This document shows, piece after piece, positions 10,021-19,057 of a DNA stretch of 64,000 nt. A program made the translations under genes and the position numbers. The notes below the pieces were generated by a model. The model made no database searches, was not told the DNA's origin, and saw only the letters and a program-made list of their open reading frames with translations. Source of the stretch: Emcibacter sp. (GTDB lineage: Bacteria > Pseudomonadota > Alphaproteobacteria > Sphingomonadales > Emcibacteraceae); assembly GCA_021774785.1 (NCBI GenBank), contig JAJFIQ010000006.1, forward strand, positions 1 through 64,000. Direction: 5' to 3'. The first letter of the stretch is position 1. Every line of letters begins with the position of its first letter.

Positions 10021-10394
10021 GCGTCCTTTACATGGGTTGGCAGGCCCCAGGGTTCAACCGCCATCAGATCAAAACGACAGGCAACGCCTTGTGAATTATC
10101 ACTTTTACCATAAATATTTTTCACAAGATACCATTCTGCGGCCTTAATAATACGTTGTTGCTGATGCCATGACAGCGCATTCATGGCATCCTCGCTACTT
10201 TGTCGTGCCTTGACCTCAACAAAACAAATCAGGTTGCCTTTTTGAGCAATAAGGTCAATTTCACCCGATTTGCATTTAAATCGCCGCGCCAGAATCCGGT
10301 AACCTTTCACAGTCAACAATAAAACGGACAGCCATTCCGCCCCCTGCCCCCACAGATAAGCTTTTCGTTTTTTGCGGTACCCCCGATCACTCAT
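9996..10394 (-). CDS. yraN: YraN-family (UPF0102) endonuclease-like protein
   Basis: This 132-residue protein has the UPF0102/YraN signature: a restriction-endonuclease-like fold with GEIDLIAQKGNLICFVEVKAR, containing the D-ExK-type catalytic pattern. The in vivo role is unknown. The start overlaps the rsmI stop (ATGA), and the end overlaps the next gene. The rsmI-yraN pairing is widely conserved and supports the call. Confidence 0.93.
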   Translation of the reverse strand: MSDRGYRKKRKAYLWGQGAEWLSVLLLTVKGYRILARRFKCKSGEIDLIAQKGNLICFVEVKARQSSEDAMNALSWHQQQRIIKAAEWYLVKNIYGKSDNSQGVACRFDLMAVEPWGLPTHVKDAWQRNENN

Positions 10395-11251
10395 TTGCTA
10401 CCCGATAGTTCCAAGGCCCGCGCATAAACCTGCTTGCGCTTTAGCCCTGTGGTATAGGTTACAGATGCCACTGCCTCTTTCACTGACAGGTTTTCCAATG
10501 CCTTGGTTAGGGCCATATCAAGCTGATCTTCACTAACCTCTGTTTCCAATGGCGGGCCAACGATAATCACAATTTCACCCTTTGGCCTGTCGGCTTGTCT
10601 GTAATGTTCGGTGAGATCTGAAAGATTGCCATTTCTGACTTCCTCGAATAATTTGGTTAGCTCCCGACAAATGGCCGCTTCTCGGTCGCCCAGAATTTCA
10701 AAAATATCCCTAAGGCTGTCTTTTAATCGTTTTGGTGATTCGTAAAATACCAAAGTTGCTTTCAAGGCCGAAAGATCCGTAAGTGTTTTCCGTCGGGCCT
10801 GCGTCTTATTAGGCAGAAATCCCGCAAACATAAAACGGTCTGTGGGCAATCCGGCACTGGTTAAAGCAGCCAGAATGGCACTGGCTCCGGGGATACTGCT
10901 GACCGAATAGCCAGCATTTCTGGCTTCTTTCACCAAACGGTATCCCGGATCAGAGATAAGCGGCGTTCCCGCATCACTGACCAGAGCCACAATCTGTCCG
11001 GCTTCTAGCCTTTCCAGTAATAGCGGCAATATTTTTTGTTCATTATGATCATGGTAAGATACCGCCGGAGTCTTGATGTCAAAATAAGCGAGAAGCTTTC
11101 CGGTCACGCGCGTATCCTCACAGGCGATAATATCCGCCTGCTCTAAAACCTTTCTGGCCCGAAAGCTCATATCACCCAGATTGCCAATGGGCGTAGAGGT
11201 GACATAAAGCCCCGGCATAATTTTTTTGTTTTTTTCGGATTTTTTATTCAA
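10391..11251 (-). CDS. rsmI: 16S rRNA (cytidine(1402)-2'-O)-methyltransferase RsmI
   Basis: This 286-residue SAM-dependent tetrapyrrole-methylase-fold enzyme methylates the 2'-OH of C1402 in 16S rRNA. Motifs are LYVTSTPIGNLGD, IACEDTRVTGKLL, ALVSDAGTPLISDPG and SIPGASAILAALTSAGLPTDRF. The TTG at 11251 is the likely start, with AAGGG about 9 bases upstream; the first methionine (11218) has no ribosome site. It is divergent from the LpoA-like gene, with 89 bases between them. Confidence 0.95.
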   Translation of the reverse strand: MNKKSEKNKKIMPGLYVTSTPIGNLGDMSFRARKVLEQADIIACEDTRVTGKLLAYFDIKTPAVSYHDHNEQKILPLLLERLEAGQIVALVSDAGTPLISDPGYRLVKEARNAGYSVSSIPGASAILAALTSAGLPTDRFMFAGFLPNKTQARRKTLTDLSALKATLVFYESPKRLKDSLRDIFEILGDREAAICRELTKLFEEVRNGNLSDLTEHYRQADRPKGEIVIIVGPPLETEVSEDQLDMALTKALENLSVKEAVASVTYTTGLKRKQVYARALELSGSK

Positions 11252-11340
11252 TTCACCTTACCCTTGCCATATTTTTTAGTCATATTTCTATTTTAAGTGT
11301 ATTACAAAGACTATGTAAGGAAAACTGGAAACTATTTTAG

Positions 11341-12801
11341 ATGGTGTCATTGGTTAAAAATATCGGATTGTTCATTTTTACCGTCCTCGGCCTGTCTGGC
11401 TGTGGCGTTGAAACGAGCTATATGATTCGGGATATGGCCGCAATTCCCCCATCCCCCACAGAAAAAGTTTTTCAGGAAGATGACGATGACGGTCTTGCCC
11501 GGCAAGAAATTCGTCTCGGGATTTTATTACCACTCAGCGGGCCAGATGGTGCCATCGGCAATGCCCTCCTCAATGCAGCCACATTGGCCATGTTTGATGC
11601 AAAAGACCAAAGACTGGCCCTTCTGCCCTATGATACCATGGGAACCGAAGAGGGTGCCGTAACAGCCATGACAGCAGTTTTACTCCAGAAGCCTGACCTG
11701 ATAATCGGACCGCTATTTTCCCATGCCATCACAGCTATCAAGCCCATGGCTATGGAAGCAGAGATTAATGTCATTGGATTTTCCAGCGATTATACGGTTG
11801 CGGGGAACGGTGTATTCCTGCTGAATTTTCCCCTTGAGGAACAGATTGAACGGGTTATCCGCTATACATCTGATCAGGGATACGCCCGTTTCGCGGCACT
11901 GGTTCCTGAAACAACATATGGCACGCGCGCATTGAAAATCTTTGGCAATAACGTCGTGCAACAACAACGTGACCTCGCCGCCGTTGAATATTATCCCGCA
12001 GACAGCACAAAGCTTGTGAATCCTGTTAAGAGCATAGCCAAATATAAGGAACGACGCAGGAGATATACCCGCGAGATTGATTTTCTGGAAAAGCTGGGCG
12101 AGGATGATGACCTTGCACAGGAAATGCTGGAAGAATTAAAAAATTCAGAAACCATAGGCGACGTTGCATTTGATGCCATCCTACTGCCGGAGGGTGGGGC
12201 CATGCTAACCACTCTGGCCGCTTGGGTGTCCTATTATGAGATTGACCCCACCAAAGTTAAGCTGCTGGGCACCGGACTTTGGGATGATGAAATGCTGTAT
12301 CTGGAACCACAACTTCATGGTGGATGGTTTGCGGCACCGGATCATGAATATTCAACCATATTTCTGCAACGTTACCGGCAGATATATGGCGAGCAAAGTC
12401 CACGCCTGACAACCCTTGCCTATGATGCCGTTGCCTTGGCTGCAACGCTTGTCCGTCAATCAAAATTTCCCGATTTTTCAGCGAGACAAATCACAAATGA
12501 AAATGGTTTTTCCGGTATTGAGGGAATTTTCAGATTTTCTGAGGAAGGATTAATAGAACGGGGGCTTGCGGTATATGAAGTGGGGTCCAATGAATTCACT
12601 ATCATTGACCCGGCACCAAAGAATTTCATTAAGCGGGATGTGCCCGAGCCTTTGATGACTTTTGATGAAGAATTTAACTTAGAATCCGGCCCAGAAGACC
12701 ATTCAGAAGCGGCAGCCCTTGCGCCGTTGCCCGCAAATGATGGTCGCCCCTTTCCATATAACCCAGTTCAAAAAGATTCTGTAAATACTTATGATCAATG
12801 A
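11341..12801 (+). CDS. LpoA-like penicillin-binding protein activator lipoprotein
   Basis: This 486-residue lipoprotein has a lipobox LSGC (C about residue 21) after a short hydrophobic signal. The body has the periplasmic-binding-protein type I fold related to branched-chain amino acid receptors (LGILLPLSGPDGAIGNALLNAA near residue 60). In alphaproteobacteria this family is annotated as penicillin-binding protein activator LpoA. Position opposite rsmI matches that conserved context. It overlaps the convergent hemW by 128 bases at the 3' end, an unusually long overlap. Whether it activates a PBP here is inferred from family. Confidence 0.8.
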   Translation: MVSLVKNIGLFIFTVLGLSGCGVETSYMIRDMAAIPPSPTEKVFQEDDDDGLARQEIRLGILLPLSGPDGAIGNALLNAATLAMFDAKDQRLALLPYDTMGTEEGAVTAMTAVLLQKPDLIIGPLFSHAITAIKPMAMEAEINVIGFSSDYTVAGNGVFLLNFPLEEQIERVIRYTSDQGYARFAALVPETTYGTRALKIFGNNVVQQQRDLAAVEYYPADSTKLVNPVKSIAKYKERRRRYTREIDFLEKLGEDDDLAQEMLEELKNSETIGDVAFDAILLPEGGAMLTTLAAWVSYYEIDPTKVKLLGTGLWDDEMLYLEPQLHGGWFAAPDHEYSTIFLQRYRQIYGEQSPRLTTLAYDAVALAATLVRQSKFPDFSARQITNENGFSGIEGIFRFSEEGLIERGLAVYEVGSNEFTIIDPAPKNFIKRDVPEPLMTFDEEFNLESGPEDHSEAAALAPLPANDGRPFPYNPVQKDSVNTYDQ

Positions 12802-13834
12802 AATTTTCTATCCCTTGACCAACCCTGCCTTCAAAATTCGTCAGATCAAGACCGCGCCTTAGTCTTAGCCCCATCATAATCATTTCTTCAGCCATTGATT
12901 GACTGGTCAGGCAATTTTGGCTGTCTGTAGCATGGCCTTTGCTCTGTACATTCTTCAGCCATTTTTCCGGGCTTCTATCTTGACTGAGCGCATAAAGCTC
13001 GCCGTTTATACTCATGCGTCCATGAGCCCCCGGCCCAACACCAATATAATCGCCGTATGTCCAATAGGTCAGGTTATGACGGCTTTCCTCTGCTCTACCC
13101 GCATGGTTGGAAATCTCATAGGCGGGAAGACCATGATCTTCACAGATAGCCTGAGTCAGATCATACATATCTGCCGAAAGGTCTTCACCCGGCAAAATAA
13201 TCCGGCCTTTTTCACGGGCCTGATAAAATGCCGTACCGCGCTCTATGGTCAGCTGATACAGGGACAGGTGCCCCACGGACATATCCAAGGCCCTTATCAA
13301 TTCCTGCTCCCACGCCTTAAGCGTCTGCCCCATGCGAGCATAAATCAGGTCAAAACTTGACCGGGAGAAATATTTCTGAGACAGGTCAATGGCCTGCTGC
13401 GCCTCTATCACACTATGTTCGCGACCCAGTGCATCTAGGTCAGGGTCATTCAGGGCTTGTATACCGAGGGACAGGCGGTTAATACCCGCCGCCGCAAAAT
13501 CCTTGAATTTATCCGCCTCCACACTGGTTGGATTAGCTTCCAGCGTTATTTCCATACTATCTGAAGGTGACCAGATATGGACTATCCGGCTGAGCAATAT
13601 CTCTACCGTAACCGCCGACATCAATGACGGTGTGCCGCCACCGAAAAAGACGCTGGTTATGGTTCGTGGGCCGGAAAGTTTCCGGTAATAGTCAAGTTCC
13701 CGCACCAGGGCGCCCGCCCATGCTGCCTCATCAATTTCATCCCGTACATGGCTGTTAAAGTCACAATAAGGGCATTTGGACAGGCAGAAAGGCCAGTGGA
13801 TATAAATGGCTAGATTTTTATTTGAAACAGGCAT
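12674..13834 (-). CDS. hemW: Radical SAM heme chaperone HemW
   Basis: This 386-residue protein has the radical SAM cysteine motif in [14 protein letters not shown] near residue 20, then [10 protein letters not shown] and [10 protein letters not shown], and the C-terminal HemW region. It is related to oxygen-independent coproporphyrinogen oxidase but has the HemW spacing (CxxxCxxC preceded by IYIHWPFC). It is thought to insert heme into respiratory proteins. It overlaps rdgB by 17 bases and belongs to the rph-rdgB-hemW unit, an arrangement common in alphaproteobacteria. Confidence 0.93.
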   Translation of the reverse strand: MPVSNKNLAIYIHWPFCLSKCPYCDFNSHVRDEIDEAAWAGALVRELDYYRKLSGPRTITSVFFGGGTPSLMSAVTVEILLSRIVHIWSPSDSMEITLEANPTSVEADKFKDFAAAGINRLSLGIQALNDPDLDALGREHSVIEAQQAIDLSQKYFSRSSFDLIYARMGQTLKAWEQELIRALDMSVGHLSLYQLTIERGTAFYQAREKGRIILPGEDLSADMYDLTQAICEDHGLPAYEISNHAGRAEESRHNLTYWTYGDYIGVGPGAHGRMSINGELYALSQDRSPEKWLKNVQSKGHATDSQNCLTSQSMAEEMIMMGLRLRRGLDLTNFEGRVGQGIENFIDHKYLQNLFELGYMERGDHHLRATAQGLPLLNGLLGRILS

Positions 13835-14441
13835 TGATCAATTTGTTGAAAGCATTTGCCCGGTGGCTGATGTCATGCTTTCTGGCGGCTTCCATTTCAC
13901 CAAATGTAATGTCATATCCGTCGGCCTGAAACATAGGGTCATAACCAAAGCCATTGCCCCCCCTTATTGGCCAGACAAGTGTACCATAGACACGCCCTTC
14001 AAAAGATTCAACGTGACCATCGGGCCAGGCCAGAGACAGTGCACAGGCGAAATAGGCCGCCCGGCTATCGGATACTCTGGAACCATCTATTTTGTTGAGT
14101 TCTTCCTCAAGTTTGCCCATGCCATAGATAAAATCGCGCTCACCCGTTTCAGGGTTTACCGCCCATCGTGCTGAATAGATACCCGGCCTGCCGCCAAGTG
14201 CCGGCACCACAAGACCGCTATCATCGGCTAAGGCCACAAATCCGGATTTATCCGCCGCACTATGTGCTTTAAGTTCCGCATTGGCAATGAACGTCTGGCC
14301 GTCCTCTATGGGTTCGGGAAGATTAAGATCAGCCGCAGAAACCGTATCGACGCCAAAAGGTGACATGAGTGCGGATATTTCCCGCACTTTGCCCTCATTA
14401 TGGCTGGCGACCACAAGTTTATCTGCGGAAAATTTGCGCAT
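13818..14441 (-). CDS. rdgB: RdgB/HAM1 XTP/dITP pyrophosphatase
   Basis: This 207-residue nucleotide-sanitising enzyme hydrolyses dITP and XTP to the monophosphates. Motifs are [13 protein letters not shown] at the N-terminus, [22 protein letters not shown] and [11 protein letters not shown] in the middle, and a C-terminal SHRANAF. It shares a base with the rph stop and overlaps hemW, so it lies in a compact operon. Confidence 0.95.
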   Translation of the reverse strand: MRKFSADKLVVASHNEGKVREISALMSPFGVDTVSAADLNLPEPIEDGQTFIANAELKAHSAADKSGFVALADDSGLVVPALGGRPGIYSARWAVNPETGERDFIYGMGKLEEELNKIDGSRVSDSRAAYFACALSLAWPDGHVESFEGRVYGTLVWPIRGGNGFGYDPMFQADGYDITFGEMEAARKHDISHRANAFNKLINACFK

Positions 14442-15169
14442 TATTGTCCCTCCGAAATCCCAAGAGCTTTATTCTGCAATTTAACCAATTGATCCACCCC
14501 AATCCGTGCGAGCCGCATTAGGCGCAAGAATTCTTCCTCGGTAAAGGGGTGCTCTTCAGCCGTTCCCTGAATCTCGACAATTCTTTTATCACCGGTCAGG
14601 ATAAAATTAGCGTCCGTCTCGGCCGCACTATCCTCATCATAATCAAGATCAAGAACTGGTGTTCCCTTATATATACCACAAGATACCGCCGCCACAGGCG
14701 TCTTAACTGGAAGGCTTTCCAGTTTGCCATCGACTATCATTTTCTGAAAGCATTGAACCATCGCAACATAGGCACCCGTGATAGACGCTGTGCGGGTGCC
14801 GCCATCGGCCTGTATCACGTCACAGTCAAGTTTAATCTGACATTCACCCAAGGCTTCCAGATCAACCACGGCCCGAAGAGAACGTCCGATCAGCCTTTGA
14901 ATTTCCTGCGTACGACCCGATTGTTTACCCCGCGCTGCCTCACGGCCCATACGGCTGTGGGTAGAGCGTGGCAGCATGCCATATTCAGCCGTCACCCATC
15001 CCTTGCCCGTATCGCGCAAGAAAGACGGTGCTTTGCTTTCCAGGCTGGCGGTGCATAACACGTGGGTATCACCGAATTTGATCAGGCATGATCCCTCGGC
15101 ATGTTTTGAAAAACCCATCTCCAGTGTTACTTCACGAAGTTGGTCAGCGGTACGGCCTGATGGGCGCAT
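14441..15169 (-). CDS. rph: Ribonuclease PH
   Basis: This 242-residue phosphorolytic 3'-5' exoribonuclease trims tRNA 3' ends. It is recognised by [24 protein letters not shown]-like [25 protein letters not shown] and [19 protein letters not shown]. Length is normal. It is the first gene of the rph-rdgB-hemW run. Confidence 0.97.
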   Translation of the reverse strand: MRPSGRTADQLREVTLEMGFSKHAEGSCLIKFGDTHVLCTASLESKAPSFLRDTGKGWVTAEYGMLPRSTHSRMGREAARGKQSGRTQEIQRLIGRSLRAVVDLEALGECQIKLDCDVIQADGGTRTASITGAYVAMVQCFQKMIVDGKLESLPVKTPVAAVSCGIYKGTPVLDLDYDEDSAAETDANFILTGDKRIVEIQGTAEEHPFTEEEFLRLMRLARIGVDQLVKLQNKALGISEGQ

Positions 15170-15228
15170 TATAGAGTCTCCTGAAAAAAAGAATTACATT
15201 AATGCTTTCTTCTACAGACTAGGATGCT

Positions 15229-15417
15229 TTAAGGAAAGAAAATTTCCTCAATCTTTTGATCAAATAGCTTTGCCAGTCCAAAGGCAAGCGGTAAACTGGG
15301 GTCATATTTGCCGTTTTCGATAGTATTTATCGTCTGGCGGGATACCCCTAGCTGTTCAGCAAGGTCGGCCTGTGACATTTTCCGTTCTGCGCGCAATACA
15401 CGTAATCTATTTTCCAT
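15229..15417 (-). CDS. Small XRE-family HTH regulator
   Basis: This 62-residue single-domain Cro/CI-type HTH protein (KMSQADLAEQLGVSRQTINTIE) is followed by the short C-terminal motif FDQKIEEIFFP typical of YgzD/YozG-like regulators that travel with small membrane proteins. It is third in a minus-strand unit after two membrane-protein genes. The promoter at about 16100-16200 carries multiple TTGACA/TGTCAA half-sites, suggesting autoregulation (inference). Confidence 0.9.
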   Translation of the reverse strand: MENRLRVLRAERKMSQADLAEQLGVSRQTINTIENGKYDPSLPLAFGLAKLFDQKIEEIFFP

Positions 15418-15431
15418 CGTAATGCCTCCTG

Positions 15432-15848
15432 TTAAGTGTAGTCTTTAATGCCGTATTTACGGAAAAGAAATGCCAAGACAATAAAATACAATGGACATAT
15501 CAGTGATGCCGCCCAGAATATATCCGGTTGCGGAATTCCGACTTTGACCAGAAGCCCATAAGTAAGGCCTGAAAAAACAACGATCAACAGTGTAATTATC
15601 GCACAATCACCATGTAATTTATGGATCAATTCATCAGCCCTCTTAACGAAATTTACAAGGAAGTGCATGAGAAAATAAGCTGGAATTAATGGACTAAGAG
15701 CTATGGGATAAATCCAGATCGTATCTTCCATTTCTTTCAGAAAATACTTTGATCCCGCGATCATTAACAAATATGCCACAGTTGCCGGTATAATCTCTCT
15801 AAAATATCGGTTAATGCTCTGTTTTTCTTTTTCAGTTAAATCACCCAT
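15432..15848 (-). CDS. Four-TM membrane protein linked to XRE regulator
   Basis: This 138-residue hydrophobic protein has about four membrane helices (residues ~18-40, 45-65, 83-103, 108-130) and a short charged N-terminus. It ends 14 bases before the XRE gene start. Small membrane proteins next to this type of HTH regulator are common, but their function is unknown and I do not recognise a specific family. Confidence 0.75.
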   Translation of the reverse strand: MGDLTEKEKQSINRYFREIIPATVAYLLMIAGSKYFLKEMEDTIWIYPIALSPLIPAYFLMHFLVNFVKRADELIHKLHGDCAIITLLIVVFSGLTYGLLVKVGIPQPDIFWAASLICPLYFIVLAFLFRKYGIKDYT

Positions 15849-15889
15849 GATCAGTCTCCTTGTTATTATGGTAAAAATATCAATCCCAT

Positions 15890-16087
15890 TTACAAAATAG
15901 AATGTCTTACAAGATTTATTTTATGGGACATAGAGTAACCGGATAATTCTAATTCATCCGTCTCAACCCGTTCCGCAATTATTGTTTTAAATGCGAATAT
16001 CATAACCGCACAAATTAACATCGTAGGGATTACCTTCTTCACAAACTGCTTACCGTTTCTAATTTCACACGCGATAAATTTATTCAT
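15890..16087 (-). CDS. Small single-TM hypothetical protein
   Basis: This 65-residue protein has one hydrophobic helix (VIPTMLICAVMIFAF, about residues 17-33). I chose the ATG at 16087 because AAAGG lies 8 bases upstream; an in-frame ATG at 16105 has no such site. It is the first gene of the unit with the four-TM protein and the XRE regulator. No function is assignable. Confidence 0.6.
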   Translation of the reverse strand: MNKFIACEIRNGKQFVKKVIPTMLICAVMIFAFKTIIAERVETDELELSGYSMSHKINLVRHSIL

Positions 16088-16124
16088 CGTATTTTCCTTT
16101 TCCAATTTATTTCGAATCAGTCTT

Positions 16125-16200
16125 TGTCAATCTTCCTTGACATTAAGGAAACTTGTCTAAATGTCAAGAACCTTTTACCTTATGGGTATATAGCTTGACA
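16125..16200. promoter_or_regulatory. TTGACA/TGTCAA half-site array between XRE operon and hrcA
   Basis: Half-sites lie at 16125-16130 (TGTCAA), 16137-16142 (TTGACA), 16162-16167 (TGTCAA) and 16195-16200 (TTGACA). CTTGACATT (16136-16144) and AATGTCAAG (16160-16168) form a 9-bp inverted repeat with a 15-base spacer. On the minus strand the same bases give TTGACA-N16-TAATGT, a plausible promoter for the XRE operon overlapping its own operator. Confidence 0.5.
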
Positions 16201-16223
16201 ATATATATTTACAGCCCCTCATT
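16194..16223 (+). promoter_or_regulatory. RpoH (sigma-32)-type promoter of hrcA-grpE
   Basis: CTTGACA at 16194-16200, a 14-base spacer, then CCCCTCATT at 16215-16223 closely follow the heat-shock consensus CTTGAAA/CCCCATNT. Expected transcription start is about 16230, shortly before hrcA. Confidence 0.6.
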
Positions 16224-16251
16224 GAAATTATTCATGTGAAAGCTTACATTT

Positions 16252-17310
16252 GTGTTTGAGAAAATGTTGATCCAAGATTTAAACCAGCGGTCCCGGACCA
16301 TATTCCGGCAGATTGTGGACACCTATATCCTGACGGGTGAGCCTGTTGGCTCGCGCACGCTCAGCCATAAACTGAATAACCCCCTATCCCCGGCAAGCAT
16401 CCGAAATGTCATGGCCGACCTAGAAGACAGCGGTCTGATCTTCTCTCCCCATAAATCCGCCGGTAGGGTTCCGACAGATATTGGGCTCAGACTTTTTGTT
16501 GATGGAATGCTGGAAATGGGCAACCTGTCACAGGAGGAGCGGACCACAATCCGCGTTCAATGTCAGGAAAGAGGTCACAATGCGGAAGATATATTAACCC
16601 GCGCCACATCCATGCTATCGGGCCTGTCCAGCTGTGCCAGTCTGGTTATTGCCCCAAAAAATGACCAGCCCCTAAAACACATAGAATTTGTTTATCTTAG
16701 CCCCGGCCAGGCCCTTGTGGTGATGGTCAGTGAGGGGGATGATGTGGAAAACAGGATCATCAATATTCCTATTGGTCTGACGCCTGCCGCCCTGACACAG
16801 GCAGGGAATTATCTGAATGCACAACTGGTAGGGCGCACATTTGCAGAAGCCAAACAGCAAATTGAACAGGAACTGAAAAACCAGCAGGCCGAACTGGATA
16901 ACCTGACCCGATCCGTCGTGGAACAGGGGCTGGCTGTTTGGGCTGGGAATCAGTCAACTGACGTCGTTCATGATAATCTGATAATCCGGGGGCAGGCAAA
17001 AATTCTGGATAATATGGACGCGATTCATGATCTGGAGCGCATCCGCCGCCTGTTCAGTGACCTTGAAAGCAAAAAAGACCTCATAGACCTTCTGGAGAGT
17101 GCCCGTGAGGCCGATGGAGTACGAATTTTTATCGGTTCTGAAAATAATCTCTTTTCCCTGTCCGATTCTTCTGTTATCGCTTCCCCCTATATGGATGGGA
17201 AAAATAATATCCTTGGTGTAATCGGTGTTATTGGCCCGACAAGGCTTGATTATGCCCGCATTATACCGCTCGTAGATTATACCGCTAAGGTAATTGGTAA
17301 AATACTTTAA
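16252..17310 (+). CDS. hrcA: Heat-inducible transcription repressor HrcA
   Basis: This 352-residue protein has an N-terminal winged helix (RTIFRQIVDTYILTGEPVGSRTLS, then SPASIRNVMADLE) and the HrcA GAF-like/dimerisation domain, ending YTAKVIGKIL. HrcA represses chaperone genes at CIRCE operators and is itself folded by GroEL. The start is either GTG 16252 or ATG 16264; the ribosome site does not decide. It is followed by grpE after 18 bases. I see no CIRCE-like GAGTGCTAA repeat at hrcA or dnaK, so its targets are probably elsewhere (typically groESL). Confidence 0.95.
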   Translation: MFEKMLIQDLNQRSRTIFRQIVDTYILTGEPVGSRTLSHKLNNPLSPASIRNVMADLEDSGLIFSPHKSAGRVPTDIGLRLFVDGMLEMGNLSQEERTTIRVQCQERGHNAEDILTRATSMLSGLSSCASLVIAPKNDQPLKHIEFVYLSPGQALVVMVSEGDDVENRIINIPIGLTPAALTQAGNYLNAQLVGRTFAEAKQQIEQELKNQQAELDNLTRSVVEQGLAVWAGNQSTDVVHDNLIIRGQAKILDNMDAIHDLERIRRLFSDLESKKDLIDLLESAREADGVRIFIGSENNLFSLSDSSVIASPYMDGKNNILGVIGVIGPTRLDYARIIPLVDYTAKVIGKIL

Positions 17311-17328
17311 AAGTCTGAGAAATAAAAT

Positions 17329-17943
17329 ATGACTGACGATAGTGAAAACACAGAAAACGAAAATATGGAAAACGAAACCCCAGAGGTGGAAACAACAGAA
17401 GAGACAACAGCCGAACCCCAAGTAGAGGAAGTTCAGGATGAAAAGCTTGTCGTTGCTGTTGCTGAAATAGCTGATCTGAAAGACAGGCTATTGCGCGCTG
17501 TGGCGGAAACAGAGAATTTGCGCCGACGTTCTGACCGGGAAAAAGCAGATGCTGCCAATTATGCCATGACCGCCTTTGCCCGCGATCTTTTGAGCGTTGG
17601 TGATAACCTGCGCCGGGCACTGGATAGTATTCCGGCAGATACTGATCTTGGTGACAATGCCAAAACGCTGGTGGAAGGCATTGAAATGACCGAGCGGGAA
17701 TTGCTCAATATGCTTGAACGGCATAACATCAAGAAAATTGATCCTTTAGGGGATAAGTTCAGCCACGACCTGCATCAAGCCCTGTTTGAAGTACCTGACA
17801 CAGGCAAAGAAGACGGTACCATTGTTCAGGTAATGCAAGTAGGTTTTGTCATCAAAGACCGCCTTCTGCGCCCCGCTATGGTCGGCGTTGCCAAAGGTGG
17901 AGGTGGAGACACCCCTGCTCCTCATGTGGATACCAAGGTCTAA
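17329..17943 (+). CDS. grpE: Nucleotide exchange factor GrpE
   Basis: This 204-residue cytosolic homodimer releases ADP from DnaK. It has an acidic disordered N-terminus (residues 1-45), a coiled coil with ENLRRRSDREK, and the beta-wing domain with IKKIDPLGDKFSHDLHQALFE and the C-terminal GFVIKDRLLRPAMVGV signature. It is probably cotranscribed with hrcA from the RpoH-type promoter. A strong hairpin follows. Confidence 0.96.
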   Translation: MTDDSENTENENMENETPEVETTEETTAEPQVEEVQDEKLVVAVAEIADLKDRLLRAVAETENLRRRSDREKADAANYAMTAFARDLLSVGDNLRRALDSIPADTDLGDNAKTLVEGIEMTERELLNMLERHNIKKIDPLGDKFSHDLHQALFEVPDTGKEDGTIVQVMQVGFVIKDRLLRPAMVGVAKGGGGDTPAPHVDTKV

Positions 17944-17958
17944 ACCTTCAGAAAAAAC

Positions 17959-17999
17959 CAATCAAAAAGCCGGAGCAAAAAGCATTGGCTTTTTGATTG
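17959..17999. terminator. Hairpin terminator after grpE
   Basis: CAATCAAAAAGCC (17959-17971) and GGCTTTTTGATTG (17987-17999) form a perfect 13-bp stem with a 15-base loop. It lies 15 bases after the grpE stop and before the 3' end of a convergent gene, so it may serve both strands. Confidence 0.7.
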
Positions 18000-18024
18000 A
18001 TTGCAGGTCAGAATATTCGATCCA

Positions 18025-18267
18025 TTATTCAAGGTCATCTATCAAACATAAGTCTAATAATTCAGTAATGATAATATCTATATTTTTATCATTATTTGAT
18101 AATGACATATAACGTAGTTTGGGTATTAAACAACGTTGGCAACAATCTGAAATACTCTCACATCCATCGAATAAATCGCATGCTGTTTTGAAAGATTGTA
18201 TTGCCTCTATATATCTTCCTTTTAATAAGAACTCTAATGTTTTACTATCTATGTCAGTTATACGCAT
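18025..18267 (-). CDS. Hypothetical 80-residue protein
   Basis: This small acidic protein has two cysteine pairs (CDLFDGC, CCQRC at about residues 30-45) and a helical leucine/aspartate-rich tail. GGAAAG lies 5 bases before the ATG at 18267. It resembles no family I recognise. It is flanked by the grpE terminator and a 318-base intergenic stretch. It could be a metal-binding or regulatory small protein, but nothing in the context says so. Confidence 0.5.
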   Translation of the reverse strand: MRITDIDSKTLEFLLKGRYIEAIQSFKTACDLFDGCESISDCCQRCLIPKLRYMSLSNNDKNIDIIITELLDLCLIDDLE

Positions 18268-18585
18268 ATTCTTTCCAAATACTTAAATAACGACGCCCAC
18301 AAAATCAACTAAATGCACCTTTCATTGTACCGTAAAAAAGCACAATTGTCACGTGCATATAATTTTATTGCCATAGTTAAAGTGGTTAAATATTTTTCCT
18401 TTTCCCCTTCGAACATCCTCTCAATAATAATGATCAGGAGCAGTCTGAAATCCAGAACACTCTTAATTTCATATTAAGTGACAGCTACTCTATGCGTTAA
18501 ACGGTCTTTTTTTTGCGGCAAGCTGATTGGACACGTCATAAAAGCTGAGTTATCCTAAAATTTGGAAAAAAAGAGGGAGCGCCCC
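18268..18585. other. Intergenic stretch before iorA-like gene
   Basis: This stretch of 318 AT-rich bases has no credible ORF. The only structure I see is a weak inverted repeat CTTAAT (18462-18467)/ATTAAG (18473-18478), which could be an operator for the downstream oxidoreductase pair. No terminator or RNA gene is evident. Confidence 0.4.
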
Positions 18586-19056
18586 ATGATAACTTTTTCG
18601 GTAAATGGTAAACAAGTTAACTTTGATGGGGACACGACAATGCCCCTCCTCTGGTACTTGCGTGAAGAACTCAAATTCATTGGTACAAAATTCGGATGTG
18701 GTATCGGATCATGCGGTGCCTGCACGGTACATATAGGTCAACAGGCTATCCGGTCATGTTCTCTGACCATGGCCGAGCTAGACGGGCAAAATATTACCAC
18801 CATTGAAGGACTGGCAAAGGAAGACGAAGAACTGCATCCGGTTCAGCAAGCCTGGATTGACTTTGATGTTCCCCAATGCGGTTACTGTCAAGCAGGACAA
18901 ATCATGGCGATTACAAATTTCCTGAAAGATAACCCGGCCCCAACAGATGAAGACATTGATGAAGGCATCACCAACTTATGCCGGTGCGGCACCTATACAC
19001 GCATGCGAAAGGCCATCCACCATGCGGCGGCCCTCATGGCAAAGAAAGGCGCATAA
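18586..19056 (+). CDS. (2Fe-2S) subunit of IorAB-like molybdenum hydroxylase
   Basis: This 156-residue protein has a plant-type ferredoxin domain (FGCGIGSCGACTVH) and a second [2Fe-2S] domain (PQCGYCQAGQIM, LCRCGTYTRMRKAI). It is the small electron-transfer subunit of the xanthine oxidase family in the two-subunit isoquinoline 1-oxidoreductase/aldehyde dehydrogenase arrangement. The start at ATG 18586 is chosen for the GAGGGAG site 7 bases upstream. It precedes the large subunit by one base. Confidence 0.92.
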   Translation: MITFSVNGKQVNFDGDTTMPLLWYLREELKFIGTKFGCGIGSCGACTVHIGQQAIRSCSLTMAELDGQNITTIEGLAKEDEELHPVQQAWIDFDVPQCGYCQAGQIMAITNFLKDNPAPTDEDIDEGITNLCRCGTYTRMRKAIHHAAALMAKKGA

Positions 19057-19057
19057 G

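Noticed and set aside
12899-15058. Plus-strand ORFs of 100-170 codons opposite hemW, rdgB and rph
   Set aside because: Antisense to three well-recognised housekeeping genes; no domain similarity.
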